Source of the DNA: Pictodentalium vernedei
Lineage: Eukaryota; Mollusca; Scaphopoda; Dentaliida; Dentaliidae
Assembly (NCBI GenBank): GCA_031216915.1
Contig: CM062296.1
Span: 799,385,022-799,449,021, forward strand
Direction: 5' to 3'
Length of the DNA: 64,000 bases
Part shown: one piece after another, positions 40,086 through 52,331 of the stretch
Layout: every line of letters starts with the position of its first letter
Numbering within the stretch: the stretch's first letter is position 1
Notes under the pieces: generated by a model
The model's database searches: none
Seen by the model: only the letters and a program-made list of their open reading frames with translations
What the model was told of the DNA's origin: nothing
Program-made: the position numbers and the translations under genes

Positions 40086-41647
40086 AACAACATTACGCCA
40101 AAAGCGTACCGCGGGAAGCGGGATTGGAAATCCTTTGCGACACGAATAACTTAAATATATAAAGTTGAAGCTAAAACTGGTCATGGATTGCACACATTGT
40201 GAGTGTTCGAAAATTGAACTTGGAAAATCATTCAGGAAGTATCCAATCAAGCTATACTACCTCCACTTTATTGGAAATTTGATACATACCCGAGAAAGAA
40301 AAGCATCTCATTTTTAGAAGCCACATTTTATGAGGCCTTGAATACCTTTAACTTTGACCTTCGAAGTGATCTGCCAATAAAATAATCAACGAAATAAATT
40401 TCCTAGTTAACGCTTAACGAATAGAAGGTTGTTTTACAATAACGGTTTGGGGTTGGTACTCCCAGAGGCATTTTCAAAGAAGAGTTTTGTGAATGTGAAC
40501 AAGTTTACTAATTATTTATGTTTAAATAATAATAATAATAAATGTTGAACTGTATTATTTTCTTGTTGTACTTACCCTCGACTCGACTGCCTGTCGCATT
40601 ACTGTGACTCGAAGTCGCGACTGGGTCTACAACACGGTTAAGATGCTACTGAAAGAATGAATTTCAATGAAATTCAATGAGAAAATTCTAATATGTTCTG
40701 CGAATTCTGGATTTAATAGTATCGTTCTCTGGCTGAATCCCCGCACAACAGATTTTTAAACAAATCAATCATGATATTTGACCCAAGCAATCCTGAACAA
40801 CTGGCAATGCATCGGCCAAATGATTTTTCTCAATCCATCTTCTTAATGAACCATCTCCTATGTAATTCGACCCAACCATCTCTCCAAATTTACCTGAAAA
40901 TATTGCCCGAAACCTGTCCAAATATTTTAACCCGATTTACCACACGTGGGCACTTATGACAATTTTTTTGTTGAGTTACCGCCCTTAATAAGGGGCCACT
41001 TGCAAGTCGTTATTACAGGTTTATTTCACACCAGGTCACGGTAGTCGGGAAGACGGTTGAATAATTTAATCATTTGCCCCGCCTCTGCGTTTGATTGGTT
41101 GAAAGCATACAACGTGAAAGTCGTCAAAATCGTATAAACCAAATCACGTAATGATTTGGAATGTCAACACGTTCGCACATGTATCCGATCCAACTTTGAA
41201 CACCCTGGAAGCCCCGCCTACTCAATCCAATTGTCACTGTGAGGGCGTGACGGCAGACTGATAGATGGATACATGCTTGTAAACAAGACCAATGATCGAT
41301 TTTTCATCGCCTCCAGTCAGCAAGAATATAATGATAATTTCTCGGGAACAATTGAATTTAATAAAATATACCGAAGTGGGAGACGAATAAAATATTTGTA
41401 CATCCAAACATGATTTGGGGGGAACTTAAAAAAAATGTTTTTAATGATATTGTTACGTGACTTGCTGAATATCTGTCGTCTGCGATCGAAAATCAAAACA
41501 GCAAACAATTTGACAATGATTGACGTGACCTGTTTGTGGCACACTTTCCTGAGTTTGACTGTTGTCTTTTGCGAAAATTAAAAGTGTTTTGTTCACGTAC
41601 ACATAGTTTTTTTATATTTTAATATTACAGCCGGATTAAATTACAAG
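40086..41647. other. No gene recognised
   Basis: AT-rich, short open frames, no repeat with clear ends. (AAT)n at 40522-40545 is a small microsatellite. Confidence 0.5.
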
Positions 41648-41745
41648 AAATAACTGTTGTTTTCCTTCGGTTTATGCGATATAAACCGAAAATTTTCAGC
41701 ACAAGCTTAATCATAACTCGCTACGAAGGAAAACAGTTATTTCTT
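41648..41745. repeat. Foldback, 98 bp
   Basis: AAGAAATAACTGTTGTTTTC at the left pairs with GAAAACAGTTATTTCTT at the right. A second hairpin CGGTTTATGCGATATAAACCG lies inside the left half. Confidence 0.8.
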
Positions 41746-41818
41746 AATTGGGTGAGGGGACAGTAAACCAAAAATTATCGACTGTCATGAAGTCCCGACT
41801 GAAGAAATGCTCTGACTA

Positions 41819-43320
41819 TACTACTCAATGTTTGCTAAGCACATAATACATCCATCTACCTGTTTTACGTTTTAGTTGAAATATTGTAATGAAAAGTGTA
41901 ATATTTTTTACTCAATTATATCTTTAATGATTAAAGTACAGAAATTAAGATTTTATTTGTGTTTGACATTATTTTTTTAGCTTTTGAATACGATAACCAT
42001 GGAAACTGGATATTTTGATAAAAGAGGAAATTTTTCAATATGCCAAAAAGTTGACGGAGCGAACTTGTATGGCTTCAATATCGAGAATGAGACCCATCAC
42101 TGTTAATTACAGATTGACAACGCCAACTCACGCTCCCAATCAGGTTCCTGGTGGTCCTTTGTGAGATGCTGTTCCATTCTTGGACCAGCATGGCACCAAG
42201 CTCATGGACACTTCTTAACTGGACAGAACGGGCTGAAATTACAAGATGTAACTCATTCCAGATATGTTCGATTGGATTGAGGTCAGGGGCTCCTGCTGGT
42301 CAGTCCATACGCTCAATCCTCTCCCTCTGTAGGTACTCCCCGACAGCATGGGCAACATGAGGACGGGAAGTATCGTCCATCAGAATTTATTATCCACTGC
42401 ACCTGCATACAATCACAATCTGACGTGGACATCCAGGATCTCATCAATATATCGCTGTGCAGTCAATGTGCCACGTCCAAGGACACAGAGCACTGCACGT
42501 CCAACCCTGCTGATGCCGCCCCAGACCATGATTGACCTACCACCATAGCGGTCATGCTCAGCAATGTTGGCTGCATGGGATCGCTCTCCAGGTCTTCTCC
42601 ATACCATAGAACGCCTATCTGTGTGGTCTATGCAGTACCTTGTCTCATCTGTAAAAAGGATAGGTCGCCAATCTTTTCTCGTCCATCCAACGTGGTCCAT
42701 GGCCCATTCATATCGTTCCTGGCGGTGGTTCTGAGACTGCGAAATGCGAATACATGTTCTTCTGAATCGGAGACCACCTTCGTGCAACCTTGCCCGTATA
42801 GTCTGCGTCGAAACATTTACCCCGGATGCATTCTGAAGGTCACTGCGAAGCTAGGTTTCTGTGGCAAAGCGGATTGTACGGGCCTGAATGACCAAAAACC
42901 GGTCTTCAACTGCAGATGTTGCCCTGTCTCTGCCACCACCATGCCATCTTACTGGTGTTATACTGCTGAAATCTTGCCCAGGCTCTGGTGATCACCGTAT
43001 GATGCAGACCAATGTCTTCTTACATTTGCATTTGCCATATTCAGTCATTAAATCACAAGGGTTTGTATTGAAATGAAGATTGAATACCCTACACATGTCA
43101 TGCACATGTAGACAGTACACGAAAACATCATGAAAATCAAGGGGTACATGCTTTCCATGACTGTCACGAAACGTCTGCCTGTCAAGAGAGCTAATGTAAA
43201 CACGGAGGACCAACTCAATACATTCCTTAATCCTATCCACCAAAAATATCGCAAATATGTCACAAGCAAATTTCACAATAATGTGTCAAATATTTGGTGC
43301 TTAGCAAACTTTGAGTAGTA
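41819..43320 (-). mobile_element. Full-length Tc1-like transposon, 1502 bp
   Basis: The ends TACTACTCAATGTTTGCTAA and its complement (TTAGCAAACTTTGAGTAGTA) are flanked by TA (41817-41818, 43321-43322). Inside, on the minus strand, is a transposase frame broken by several lesions. Size and layout are those of a complete Tc1-family unit. Confidence 0.9.
42075..42950 (-). pseudogene. Tc1-like transposase, frame-broken
   Basis: The best stretch (42787-42413) reads FTDETRYCIDHTDRR with the DE catalytic motif, VWRRPGERS, then GGRSIMVWGGISRVGRAVLC. After a frameshift come SRPHVAHAV with the second Asp region, RMDWPAGAPDLNPIEHIWNE and a C-terminus ending SHSRY near 42075. The N-terminus is in other frames. 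All catalytic landmarks are recognisable, but the frame cannot be read through. Confidence 0.85.
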
Positions 43321-43322
43321 TA

Positions 43323-43936
43323 CATCATCAAGGTAATGCCTGCTGAGGCAACTTGAGCAAATACGGGTCATCGACTAATACAAAAAAACGCGTTTTAAAT
43401 AATGCCCCACATTTCATGCTTCAATTATCACCGCAAATTATAACTTAGGACACACATAAAAATAATTCTTTCATTTTTTTCAACTTTAAACAAAAGAATA
43501 CAACTGTGCATATGCCATTGGTCCCATTGTATTGATATTTTAAGAACATGTTGTACGTGGAAAAGACCTAGTTTTAGCTTTATAGCTTCCTGTCGGATCC
43601 ACCTTTTACTTTGTTGTCTTTTGTTTATTTGACTGAAGATATTGAATAAAGTATTGTTTAAACTAATTCTTTCGTTGTTGGGTCGACAATTCTAAATTGC
43701 TATTTATATGACAGCGGCCAAAAATGTGGTGTAAGAGAATAGGTTGCCGTAACATTTTTTTTTCAAAAGAATTTTTCGAAGAGATAATTAATATTTTTTA
43801 TCGGCAGTTGTTCTATTTATAAGACAAATTATTCTCCTCTGAGCCATCAAAAATCTTTTGTTTTAAATTTGCCAGCTGTTCCTATTTAATCAGTACAGGA
43901 ACAACATATTGAGAGCTCGTCGAATGCGGATCAATT
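43323..43936. other. No gene recognised
   Basis: AT-rich sequence between the Tc1 element and the target duplication of the large LINE. Nothing supportable. Confidence 0.5.
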
Positions 43937-44221
43937 GTGCACCTTGAGTTATTTATTTATTGGTGCCTAAAACCACATCGGCAGCTAAGGCTATATCGTG
44001 GCGATGAAAGTATGCATTTTAAAAAAGACCATTATCCACTATGAAATAATTAAAAATGAGTCATTGTAATATGAAATTGGAGGAATAAAACTAATGATTG
44101 TTAGCCATAATGAGTAAGTGAGACCGGTTGAACAAAAATGTGTGAATCAATCTGTGAAATAAGTATGGATAAATGAAATTTAAAACGGCAAAGACAATTT
44201 AAAATTTATTAAAAAGGTTCA

Positions 44222-44984
44222 TTACTTTTGAAAATGAGATGACTTTTTTGCGGGCTCGTAAGATAAAAATAAATCTCTCAAAGATCCAACTGTAAAATAC
44301 TGCCCTCTAACATGATTACAATCAGTACAATGTAAAAGAATGTGTTCCACTGATAACTCCTGCTGGCAAGGAACACACCCTGGTTGCATATTACCCTCTA
44401 ACAAAAAGGAATGTGTAAGTCGTGTATGACCAATATGACATTGTGTCAAAACTGCAAGATCCTTTCTACAAAGGTTACTGGAAGGGTATTGATAAAAAAT
44501 ATTTGGTCGGAAGCGATGGAGCTTGTTATTTGTCGCTCCATCCCATTCTGCCTGCCACACAGATTTGACGTTTAAAATCACCGAAAGGAATGTTAACATC
44601 AGTTAGAGGCTCTGTTAAAGCATGTTTTGCTACACTGTCTACTATGGTGTTACCGGAGATACCTATAAGTCCAGGTAACCAGCAAAACACGATATCACAT
44701 TGGTCAGACACGAGAGTATTCACCTTCTCACGAAGTTCCAAAATGAGAGAGTTCTTCAACCTGGGGTTGAGTAAAGCAAGCAAAGAGGAAAGAGAGTCGG
44801 AAAAGATAATCGACTTCTTTTCGTGTACATTCTCGATGAGTTCAAGCACTAGTTGCAATGCTTTAACTTCAGCTGTGAAAATAGAACATTTATTGGGTAT
44901 TCTGATTGGGGTGACCTGACCACGAGCAATAACAGCTGATGAGACTCTGTCACCATCTTTAGATCCATCTGTATAGATCTTCAT
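44222..44984 (-). pseudogene. Outer LINE: RNase H domain and C-terminus
   Basis: The frame from 44984 reads KIYTDGSKDG (first catalytic Asp), IFTAEVKALQLVLELI (catalytic Glu) and IIFSDSLSSLLAL (second Asp), then FCWLPGLIGISGN. It is a retroelement RNase H with three of the four acidic residues visible; the fourth is within GNTIVDSVAKHA. A Cys/His tail (CVPCQQELSVEHILLHC) follows in the next frame to 44222, as in I/Jockey-type elements. Confidence 0.8.
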
Positions 44985-45014
44985 ATATGCATTGTACTTT
45001 GACTTGATTTCAGC

Positions 45015-46842
45015 TTATTTCTGCTTTAACTGCCGAGAATTTGTTTCAGACTTTTTGGTAGAAGCAAGGTCTAAGATAACCGTTGGATTTTTATGATGCC
45101 AGGGAGGAGTCTGTGATACACGGGTTTCTTTAATGGCATCTGGTTCAGTTTTGGCAGACTCCCTATTAGGTTTAATTCTTATTCCCAATGGAGGGAAATG
45201 TTTCATGTGCGGTTAAATAATTCGATATTTTGAGGTTCTGCATCACAGGTATAAGCAGGATTTGGTGGGTAAGAAAGAGACATATTGGAAGGAGAGTTTA
45301 ATTCTGCACTTCTGAAGAGAAGACTCCTCTGCTTCAACAAGCATTGATTCTATTGGTGAAGTTCTAAACGCACCAATGCTATTTCTAATACCACTATTAT
45401 GAATTGCATCAAGTGGTTTCAGGTATGATTTTCTCGCAAAACCGAAAATCACACAGCCGTAATCTAATTTTGATCTGACAAGAGATCTATAGAAATGGAT
45501 TAGTGTTTTTTGGTCAGCTCTCCAATCAGTGCTGCCAACTACCTTAAGAAAGGTCAGTGTTCTTTTACACTTCACCTTTAGTTGTTTCATATGAGAAGTG
45601 AAATTCAGTTCGTTGTAACAACAAACCTAAGAATTTCATTTCCTTAACAACTTTATTAGTACTCCCATCTATTTTTAGCTCCGGATCATGATGATGTTTC
45701 CGAAGTTTACAAAAATGTACGCAATCAGTTTTAATGTTTGAAAGTTTATCACCATTTTCTGTGGCCCACTTTCGAATTCTGTTCTGAAGTTTGCGCTTTA
45801 TAGCATTCATGTCTTTGCTGATATAGCAGATTAAAAAGACATCGACATACAATGAAGAATCTACCATATTCTCAATCGCATCGACGGTACTATTAATTTT
45901 AACCGAAAACAGGGTAACGGATAAAACACTACTCTGAGGAACCCCCAATTCCTGTTCGTGAGGATCAGATAACGTTGACCCAACACACGAACCTGAAATC
46001 GGCGGTCCTTTAAAACTTTTTCAATAAAAAGAGGCATACGCCCTTTCAACCCCATGTTAAAAAGATCTTTTAAAATCCCATACGTCGACGTATCATATTC
46101 TTTCTCCAGGTCAAAGAAGATAATGACCACATGTTCCTTTCTAGCGAAGGCATTTCTGATCAACGTTTCAAGTCTGACCACATGCTCTACAGTACATTTC
46201 TGGCTTCTGAAACCACACTGAACATTCGCAAGTAGATTGTTCGATTCTCGAAACCAGACAAGTCGGTCATTGATCATCCTCTCCATGGTTTGGGTTTGCA
46301 CAGACGACTGGTTAAGGAGATAGGCCTGTAATTACTTGGGTTGCTGTGATCTTTATCATGCTTACGAATAGGAATTAGTGTTGCTTTACGCCAGGATGAT
46401 GGAAACTGGCCAGTCACACAAATGTCATTAAAAATTGATAATAAAAGTTCCAGTGAAAATTGAGGCATATGTTTTAGAATTTTGTAGTGTAAATTATCGG
46501 AACCAGTGAAAGTACCCTTTGCTCTATGCAAAAAGTTACTTAACTCTTCCATAGAGAAAGGTTCATTGTACTATTGTACTCCTCTAAATTGTATTGTAAA
46601 GTATTGTAATCCTCTAAATTGTTGGAGGTAAATTTGATCGTTTGTTTTTCTTGATGTTTTTTTTTCAATTTTGATAAATTCTGGATTACAATTTTCAGAC
46701 GACGAATGTTTCGAAAATGTGGAGTCCAATCTGTTTGAAATTTCTTTTTTTTTGATGTAATTAGGGTGCTGTTTTCCTTAAGGTGTTGTACAGTTGATTT
46801 TGTTTCTTTTTTTTTTCCTTTGATCTCTTTTTCATTTTCCAA
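45015..46842 (-). pseudogene. Outer LINE: reverse transcriptase, damaged
   Basis: Fragments in several frames give the RT blocks in order: SSWRKATLIPIRKHDKD … NYRPISLTS, FRSQKCTVEHVVRLETLI, IIFFDLEKEYDT, a GVPQSSVLSVTLF block (normally GVPQGS), SSLYVDVFLICY, and the distal MKFLGLLL and RSKLDYGC segments. The active-site motif reads YVDV instead of YxDD, so one catalytic Asp is lost. Frameshifts also interrupt it. Confidence 0.85.
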
Positions 46843-47232
46843 ATTTTAGTGATGGGGGTGTTTTGGTTCATCTTAGAAACATAAGTTTCCCAAGAACTTT
46901 TCTTTTTTCGTTTTATATCCGATTTATACGTAGTTTGTCTAAATAATGGGTGGTTGGTGACTTGTTAAATTCCCTTTCATCTTTCTTGTGATCCTTTACA
47001 GCCTTTTTACATTCATTATCAAACCAGGGCTTAGTGAAACGTTTTGGATTTGCCGAGGTTTTAGGGATGACTGTGTTTGCGATGTCAAGCAGCTCGTTTG
47101 TAAAATGTTTTATTTGGTCAGCACTGTCTTAAAATTTCTCCCGTGTGGGGCGTTCAGAACAAAGCGTTGAGAAAATGTCCCAGTTAGCCTTTTTAAGGTT
47201 CCACTGGGGCATCATCTCATCATCCGCCAGAA

Positions 47233-47730
47233 CTACTCCAACACAATTGGAAAGTGGTCACTCCCGCACAAGTCGTCTTCCTTCAAAGAATAATCGAGGA
47301 AGACAGAAGGGCATGCAATTGTAAGATCAATTGATGTATACGAATCAGGTGCGGGGTGCAGATAATTGTCTGAACCATCATTAAACAAATACAGATCATA
47401 TTTTGTAATAAATTCTTCTACAGTTTTACGCTTTACATCATCTGTACTGCAGGAATTACCCAAAAGGGAGCTATTTGAGTTAAAATCAACCAACAAAATT
47501 CATGGAGTTGGGAGTCGTTGTACCAGCAACTCAAGATCATTCAGTTGAAGTGTTTTACTTGGTGAAACGTAAATCGAACATATTGTAACTGTTTTGTCTA
47601 AAGTTAGGCGTACCGTCACAACCTGTAAATTTGAGTGTAATGGTACAGAACTGCGAATAATGTCGTTTCTAACCAAGACAGACGTTCCACGAATATGAAG
47701 ATCATTATCATCTGCCCAGGCATTGAACGA
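47233..47730 (-). pseudogene. Outer LINE: APE endonuclease, C-terminal part
   Basis: Reading from the insertion point at 47730 downward: FNAWADDND, RGTSVLVRNDII, then LLVDFNSNSSLLG (normally GDFNA), TSIDLTIACPSVFLDY and GSDHFPIVLE. The SDHFP motif carries the catalytic His-Asp pair. The N-terminal part lies 10.8 kb away at 58568-58733. Confidence 0.85.
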
Positions 47731-47760
47731 AGTATAATATGGCGTACGAACAGGTTATAA

Positions 47761-47937
47761 AATAATTATTGAGGTACATGCTATATTATTTGAGGTTCAT
47801 CCTATATTATTTCAGGTTCATCTTATATTATTTGAGGTTCATCCTATATTATTTCAGGTTCATCCTATATTATTTCAGGTTCATCCTAAAATAATATTTA
47901 TGACCCTCTCGTACGCGATCAATAATTTGTCCGACCC
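47761..47937. repeat. Short-unit ladder at the left terminus
   Basis: About six units of the form AGGTTCATCCTATATTATTT follow one another. The mirror image is at 58393-58537. Both ladders end in a segment with CCTCTCGTACGCGATCAATA. Confidence 0.85.
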
Positions 47938-48570
47938 TGGATGGACTATAATTATTGTTTCATGTTGAACCAGGTTCGACATCAATATTTGAGGTTCATC
48001 CTATATTAATTGAGGATGAACCTGAAATAATTTGTCCGATCCTGGATGGACCATAATTATTGTTTCATGTTGAACCAGGTTCGACATAAATATTTCAGGT
48101 TCATCCTATATTAATTGAGGATGAACCTGAAATAATTTGTCCGACCTTGGATGGACCATAATTATTGTTTCATGTTGAACCAGGTTCGACATCAATATTT
48201 GAGGTTCATCCTATATTAATTGTCCGACCCTGGATGGACTATAATTATTGTTTCATGTTGAACCAGGTTCGACATAAATATTTCAGGTTCATCCTATAAT
48301 AATTGAGGATGAACCTGAAATAATTTGTCCGACCCTGGATCGACCATAATTATTGTTTCATGTTGAACCAGGTTCGACATAAATATTTCAGGTTCATCCT
48401 ATATTAATTGAGGATGAACCTGAAATAATTTGTCCGACCCTGGATGGACCATAATTATTGCTTCATGTTGAACCAGGTTCGACATAAATATTTGAGGTTC
48501 ATCCTATATTAATTGAGGATGAACCTAAAATAATGTGTCCGACCCTGGATCGACCATAATTATTCAGGAT
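47938..48570. repeat. Left terminal tandem array, about 105-bp units
   Basis: The repeating unit contains GGTTCATCCTATATTAATTG and its own reverse complement, then TTTGTCCGACCCTGGATGGA, CCATAATTATTGTTTCATGT and TGAACCAGGTTCGACATAAA. About six units occur, some shortened. Each unit can fold as a hairpin. Confidence 0.9.
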
Positions 48571-48877
48571 GATGCTAAAATCCCACGATGCAATACGCTC
48601 CACGGGCCAATCAGTTGAGTCGTTACAAACGCGAACAATGGGACATAATTGGGGGAAAAAACCAAGATAAACTTGATGCAAGCACACAGCTTCAGACAAA
48701 GAATCCCGCTGAGAGATTGTTTTGTATGCGCTTCACACGATTTTTTTCGACCCTTTGTAATCACGCAAAATAAATAAGAATTTTTCCCATGAAAATGTCA
48801 AATGGGCAGTGTTGATTGTTTACTGTACTGTTACAAACAAGTTGTGTTTTAATATTGAAATATGACTCGCTAACCAA
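48571..48877. repeat. Left arm, unique segment
   Basis: The complement is split in the right half: 57178-57395 plus 52123-52202, because the inner LINE entered at that point. The ORFs here (on both strands) mirror those at 57190-57427 and have no recognised product. CTAACCAA at 48870-48877 is the hAT target duplication. Confidence 0.85.
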
Positions 48878-49890
48878 TAGTGTTGCGGACCGGACCGCAA
48901 ACAAACGCCCCGGTACCGGTCCAGGCGTGGTCCGCGGTACAGTCCGATGAGGACCGGGCCGCCCCTGCTGTACCGGTACACAGGCACGCTGGACAGGTCC
49001 GGGGAGGTTCAAGAGACCGGTCCAAGTAGACGCAAAGGGAAGTTTTGCACTCTCCCAATTGATACACAAACTGATAATTTCATCTTGATAGACGGTGAAT
49101 ACACTGAAGTCGAGTAAGTTTGAAGTAACTGTCAACTATATTGAGCCAATCTGTCACCAATCAACCACCTGCATCCTGTGATTCCTGTCACGGGTGCCGG
49201 GTGAAGGTATCAGCGATGAGCGTTTCTACAAAAAAGTTCCCAAAATAGCGAACGCTCAAATTCGATGACAAGAAGATGTCATTCAAAGCCTTTGTCGGCA
49301 AAGAATTTCAACGTGTATTGTGTATCTATTTCTATAAACCCCGATCTGGATTATGTGCACATGGAAATATTTAGGTTTGGTGTGGTGACCCTATTAAATT
49401 GGACCATGGGCGCAGATCATGGGGGGGGGGGGGGGGGGGGGGGGCGAGGGGGCGTGTTCCCCACAAAGTTTTTTCGGGGGGGGGGCATTACATGTTATGT
49501 CCCCCGCGCTCCTCCCACATATATAGGCCCGATACCAGCTGATATTGTTCGAGCAATACTGCACTAGATAAAAATCGCGTATTTTCAACTTGCTTTTTCA
49601 AAATTTCCTCCCGCAGGTCCAAACCATGCTTCGCCCTGCGCGTTGAGTGTCCGAGCAATGCTGCAATAGACGGAAATCGTGTATTTTCAGCTTACATTTT
49701 CAAATATTCCGCCCGCAGGACCAAAACATGGTTGGCCCTGCGCATTGTGTAGCCCCCCCCCCCCCCCCCCCGCCCCGCCCACCCCCACACACACTCTAAA
49801 GAGAGAGACCTGTGCTCCTGAATTGGACCGCCTTGGACCGGTCCATAAGAAAAAAAAAAATGGACCGCCTGCCCGAATATCGGACTGGAC
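48878..49890. mobile_element. hAT-like element, left-arm copy, inner end missing
   Basis: It starts TAGTGTTGCGGACCGG after CTAACCAA and follows the right-arm copy in inverted orientation to about 49890, where the two diverge. It contains GGACCGG-rich ends, a G24 run (49421-49444), a C19 run (49753-49771) and tandem units with CGCAGGACCAAAACATGG. Several open frames exist only because of low-complexity sequence. Confidence 0.75.
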
Positions 49891-51049
49891 CGGAAGCCAG
49901 GAAATTGCTGCTTTTAATGTCAAATTTAACCATTTTCTCACGTCGGCCGAACCATGGTCGGCCCGGCGCGACCGTGCTCGCCGAATTAGGAAGATCTACA
50001 GTTCTAATAGTTTGTCAAGAACGCGTCCACTACCCAGTTGGAATTTCGAGGGCTCGCACCCTCCCCCCACCCCTACCCCCCATTAAAAGGCTCTAGCGAC
50101 GGCCCTACAGCTGAGGCATTATCGCGTGATTTGTTCAAAACAGTCACCTGCTTCCATGAACATAACACCGTGACATGCCCCACAATGACACCGAAAACAT
50201 GCTGACCCAGGAGCCGCAGAGCAATTTGAAATTCTGTGGGGGGAAGAGGGGGTGAGGATGCATTTCGAGCATTCTGGCATACTAAACTGCTTCCCAACAT
50301 TGTTAGCTGTGTGAAAATGATGAGTCAAAACAGGTTTTAACAAGTACTAGCAGGGTTACCCGATGCTGTACGGTAAATTTCTAAGAAAAAAAAACAGTTC
50401 ATAAAACCACAGTCCTGACTTCAAAAGAGTAACTTGGCCTTAACCGCACCATAATATTCCCGGTAAAAAGTTACCTCAGGTAGACCCCTTTGAAGATCTG
50501 AAGAGGTGAAAAGAAAAATTGTCATGACATTGGGTGACTCTCCCAACCCCGGCACTTTTTCAATCCTGACTTTTTCAATCCATGTCTTCCGGTGTAGAAA
50601 AAAAATCCTAGCAGAACCAGCTTGTGCACTGTGGGTGGCTCCGTATGCCTTTTTATAGTGGTCATACAGACATACAAACAGAATCCACAAGTTTTGCCCC
50701 TCCCCAACACCACCACCGGCAATTTTTTGAAACCTTTAAGATTCTTGATAAGAAGTCACCACTAGTAGACCCCTTTGAGGGCCTATATCAGTAAAAAACA
50801 AATTGGTCATAGCTTTCGGTGCCCCTCTCCAACCCCACCCCTGCACTTTTTTAAACCTGACAATGACCTCCGCCATAAAGCAGGCCAATTTTGGGCACTA
50901 TGGATGGCCCCATATTTATTTCTATAGCAGACACACAGACAAACAAACAAACATACGAAATCCATCATTTCCCCACCCTACCCCACAGAGGCACTTTTTT
51001 GAACTGCTCCATTAAATTTTTAAACTTCACGAGACGTTTTCCCGATATG
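49891..51049. other. Centre of the foldback element
   Basis: This is the part not shared by the arms. From about 50410 to 51020 it consists of two diverged direct copies of a unit of about 330 bp (GTAGACCCCTTTGA at 50480 and 50766; ATACAGACATACAAACA and ACACAGACAAACAAACA). A third G/C-rich unit like those of the hAT copy lies at 49940-49985. The minus-strand frame 50073-50343 is Cys/His-rich but matches nothing I know. Confidence 0.6.
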
Positions 51050-51057
51050 TTGGTTAG

Positions 51058-52122
51058 CAGTGATGCGGACCGCACCGGACCGCCAATGGTGTTCCGTTCC
51101 TGTCCGGTCCGGTCCAAGAAATAGCGGTCCGATATTCGGGAAGGCGGTCCATTTTTTTCTAGATGGACCGGTCCAAGGCGGTCCAGTTCAGGGGCACAGG
51201 TCTCTCTTTTTAGAGTGTGTGTGTGTGGGGGGAGGGGGGCTACACAATGCGCAGGGCCAACCATGTTTTGGTCCTGCGGGCGGAAAATTTGAAAATGTAA
51301 GCTGAATATACACGATTTCCGCCTATTGCACCATTGTTCGGACACACAACGCGCAGGGCCAAGCATGGTTTGGCCCTGCGGGAGGAAATTTTGAAAAAAG
51401 CAAGCTGAAAATACGCGATTTTCGTCTTTTTGCAGCATTGCTCGAACAATATCACCTGGTATCGGACCTATATATGTGGGAGGAGCGCGGGGGACATAAC
51501 ATGTAATGCCCCCCCCCCCGAAAAACTTTGTGGGGCACACGCCCCCTCGCCCCCCCCCCCCCCCCATGATCTGCCCCATGGTCCAATTTAATAGGGTCAC
51601 CACACCAAACCTACCAGATGAAATACAGGGACCAAGTTACTACCAACTAAATAGTTTCCATGTGCACATAATCCAGATCGGGGTTTATAGAAATAGATAC
51701 ACAATACACATTGAAATTCTTTGCCGGCAAAGGAATTGAATGACAGCTTCTTGTCACCGAATTTGAGTATTCGCTATTTTGGGAACTTTTTTGTAGAACC
51801 GCTCATCGCTGATACCTTCACCCGACACCCGTGACAAGAATCACAGGATGCAGGTGGTTGATTGTTGACAGTTACTTCAAACTTACTCGACTTCAATGTA
51901 TTCACCGTCTATCAAGATGAAATTATCAGTTTGTGTATCAATTGGGAGAGTGCAAAACTGCCCTATGCGTCTCCCCGGACCGGTCCCTTGGACCGCCCCG
52001 GACCTGTCCAGCGTGCCTGTGTACCGGTACAGCAGGGGCGGCCCGGTCCTCATCGGACCGTACCGCGCACCACGCCTGGACCGGTACTGGACCGTTTGTT
52101 TGCCGTCCGGTCCGCAACACTA
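51058..52122. mobile_element. hAT-like element, right-arm copy, complete
   Basis: The perfect 8-bp duplication TTGGTTAG lies at 51050-51057 and 52123-52130. The ends are CAGTGATGCGGACCG and, reverse-complemented, TAGTGTTGCGGACCG. The element is 1065 bp, non-coding, with GGACCGGTCC-rich termini and a C-run interior. Confidence 0.85.
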
Positions 52123-52331
52123 TTGGTTAGCGAGTCATATTTCAATATTAAAACACAACTTGTTTGTAACAGTACAGTAAACAATCAACACTGCCCATTT
52201 GACTTTTTCAGAATTGTCATTGCGCATGTCTGAGTGAGGAGAGCGTGGAAATTTTGCTCCGACAGTTTCTGTCCAAAAATCTATTTTCAAATCAAAAATG
52301 TGGGATTTCTTGGGATTTAAGCTGTTTTTTG

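Noticed and set aside
47938-48570. CRISPR-like array of regular repeats
   Set aside because: The unit is about 105 bp with no unique spacers, and the array is mirrored at the other end of a transposon in an animal genome.
49679-50096. Proline-rich ORFs of 94 and 135 residues in the foldback
   Set aside because: They run through a C19 run and G/C-rich tandem units; the mirrored arm gives equally long nonsense frames.
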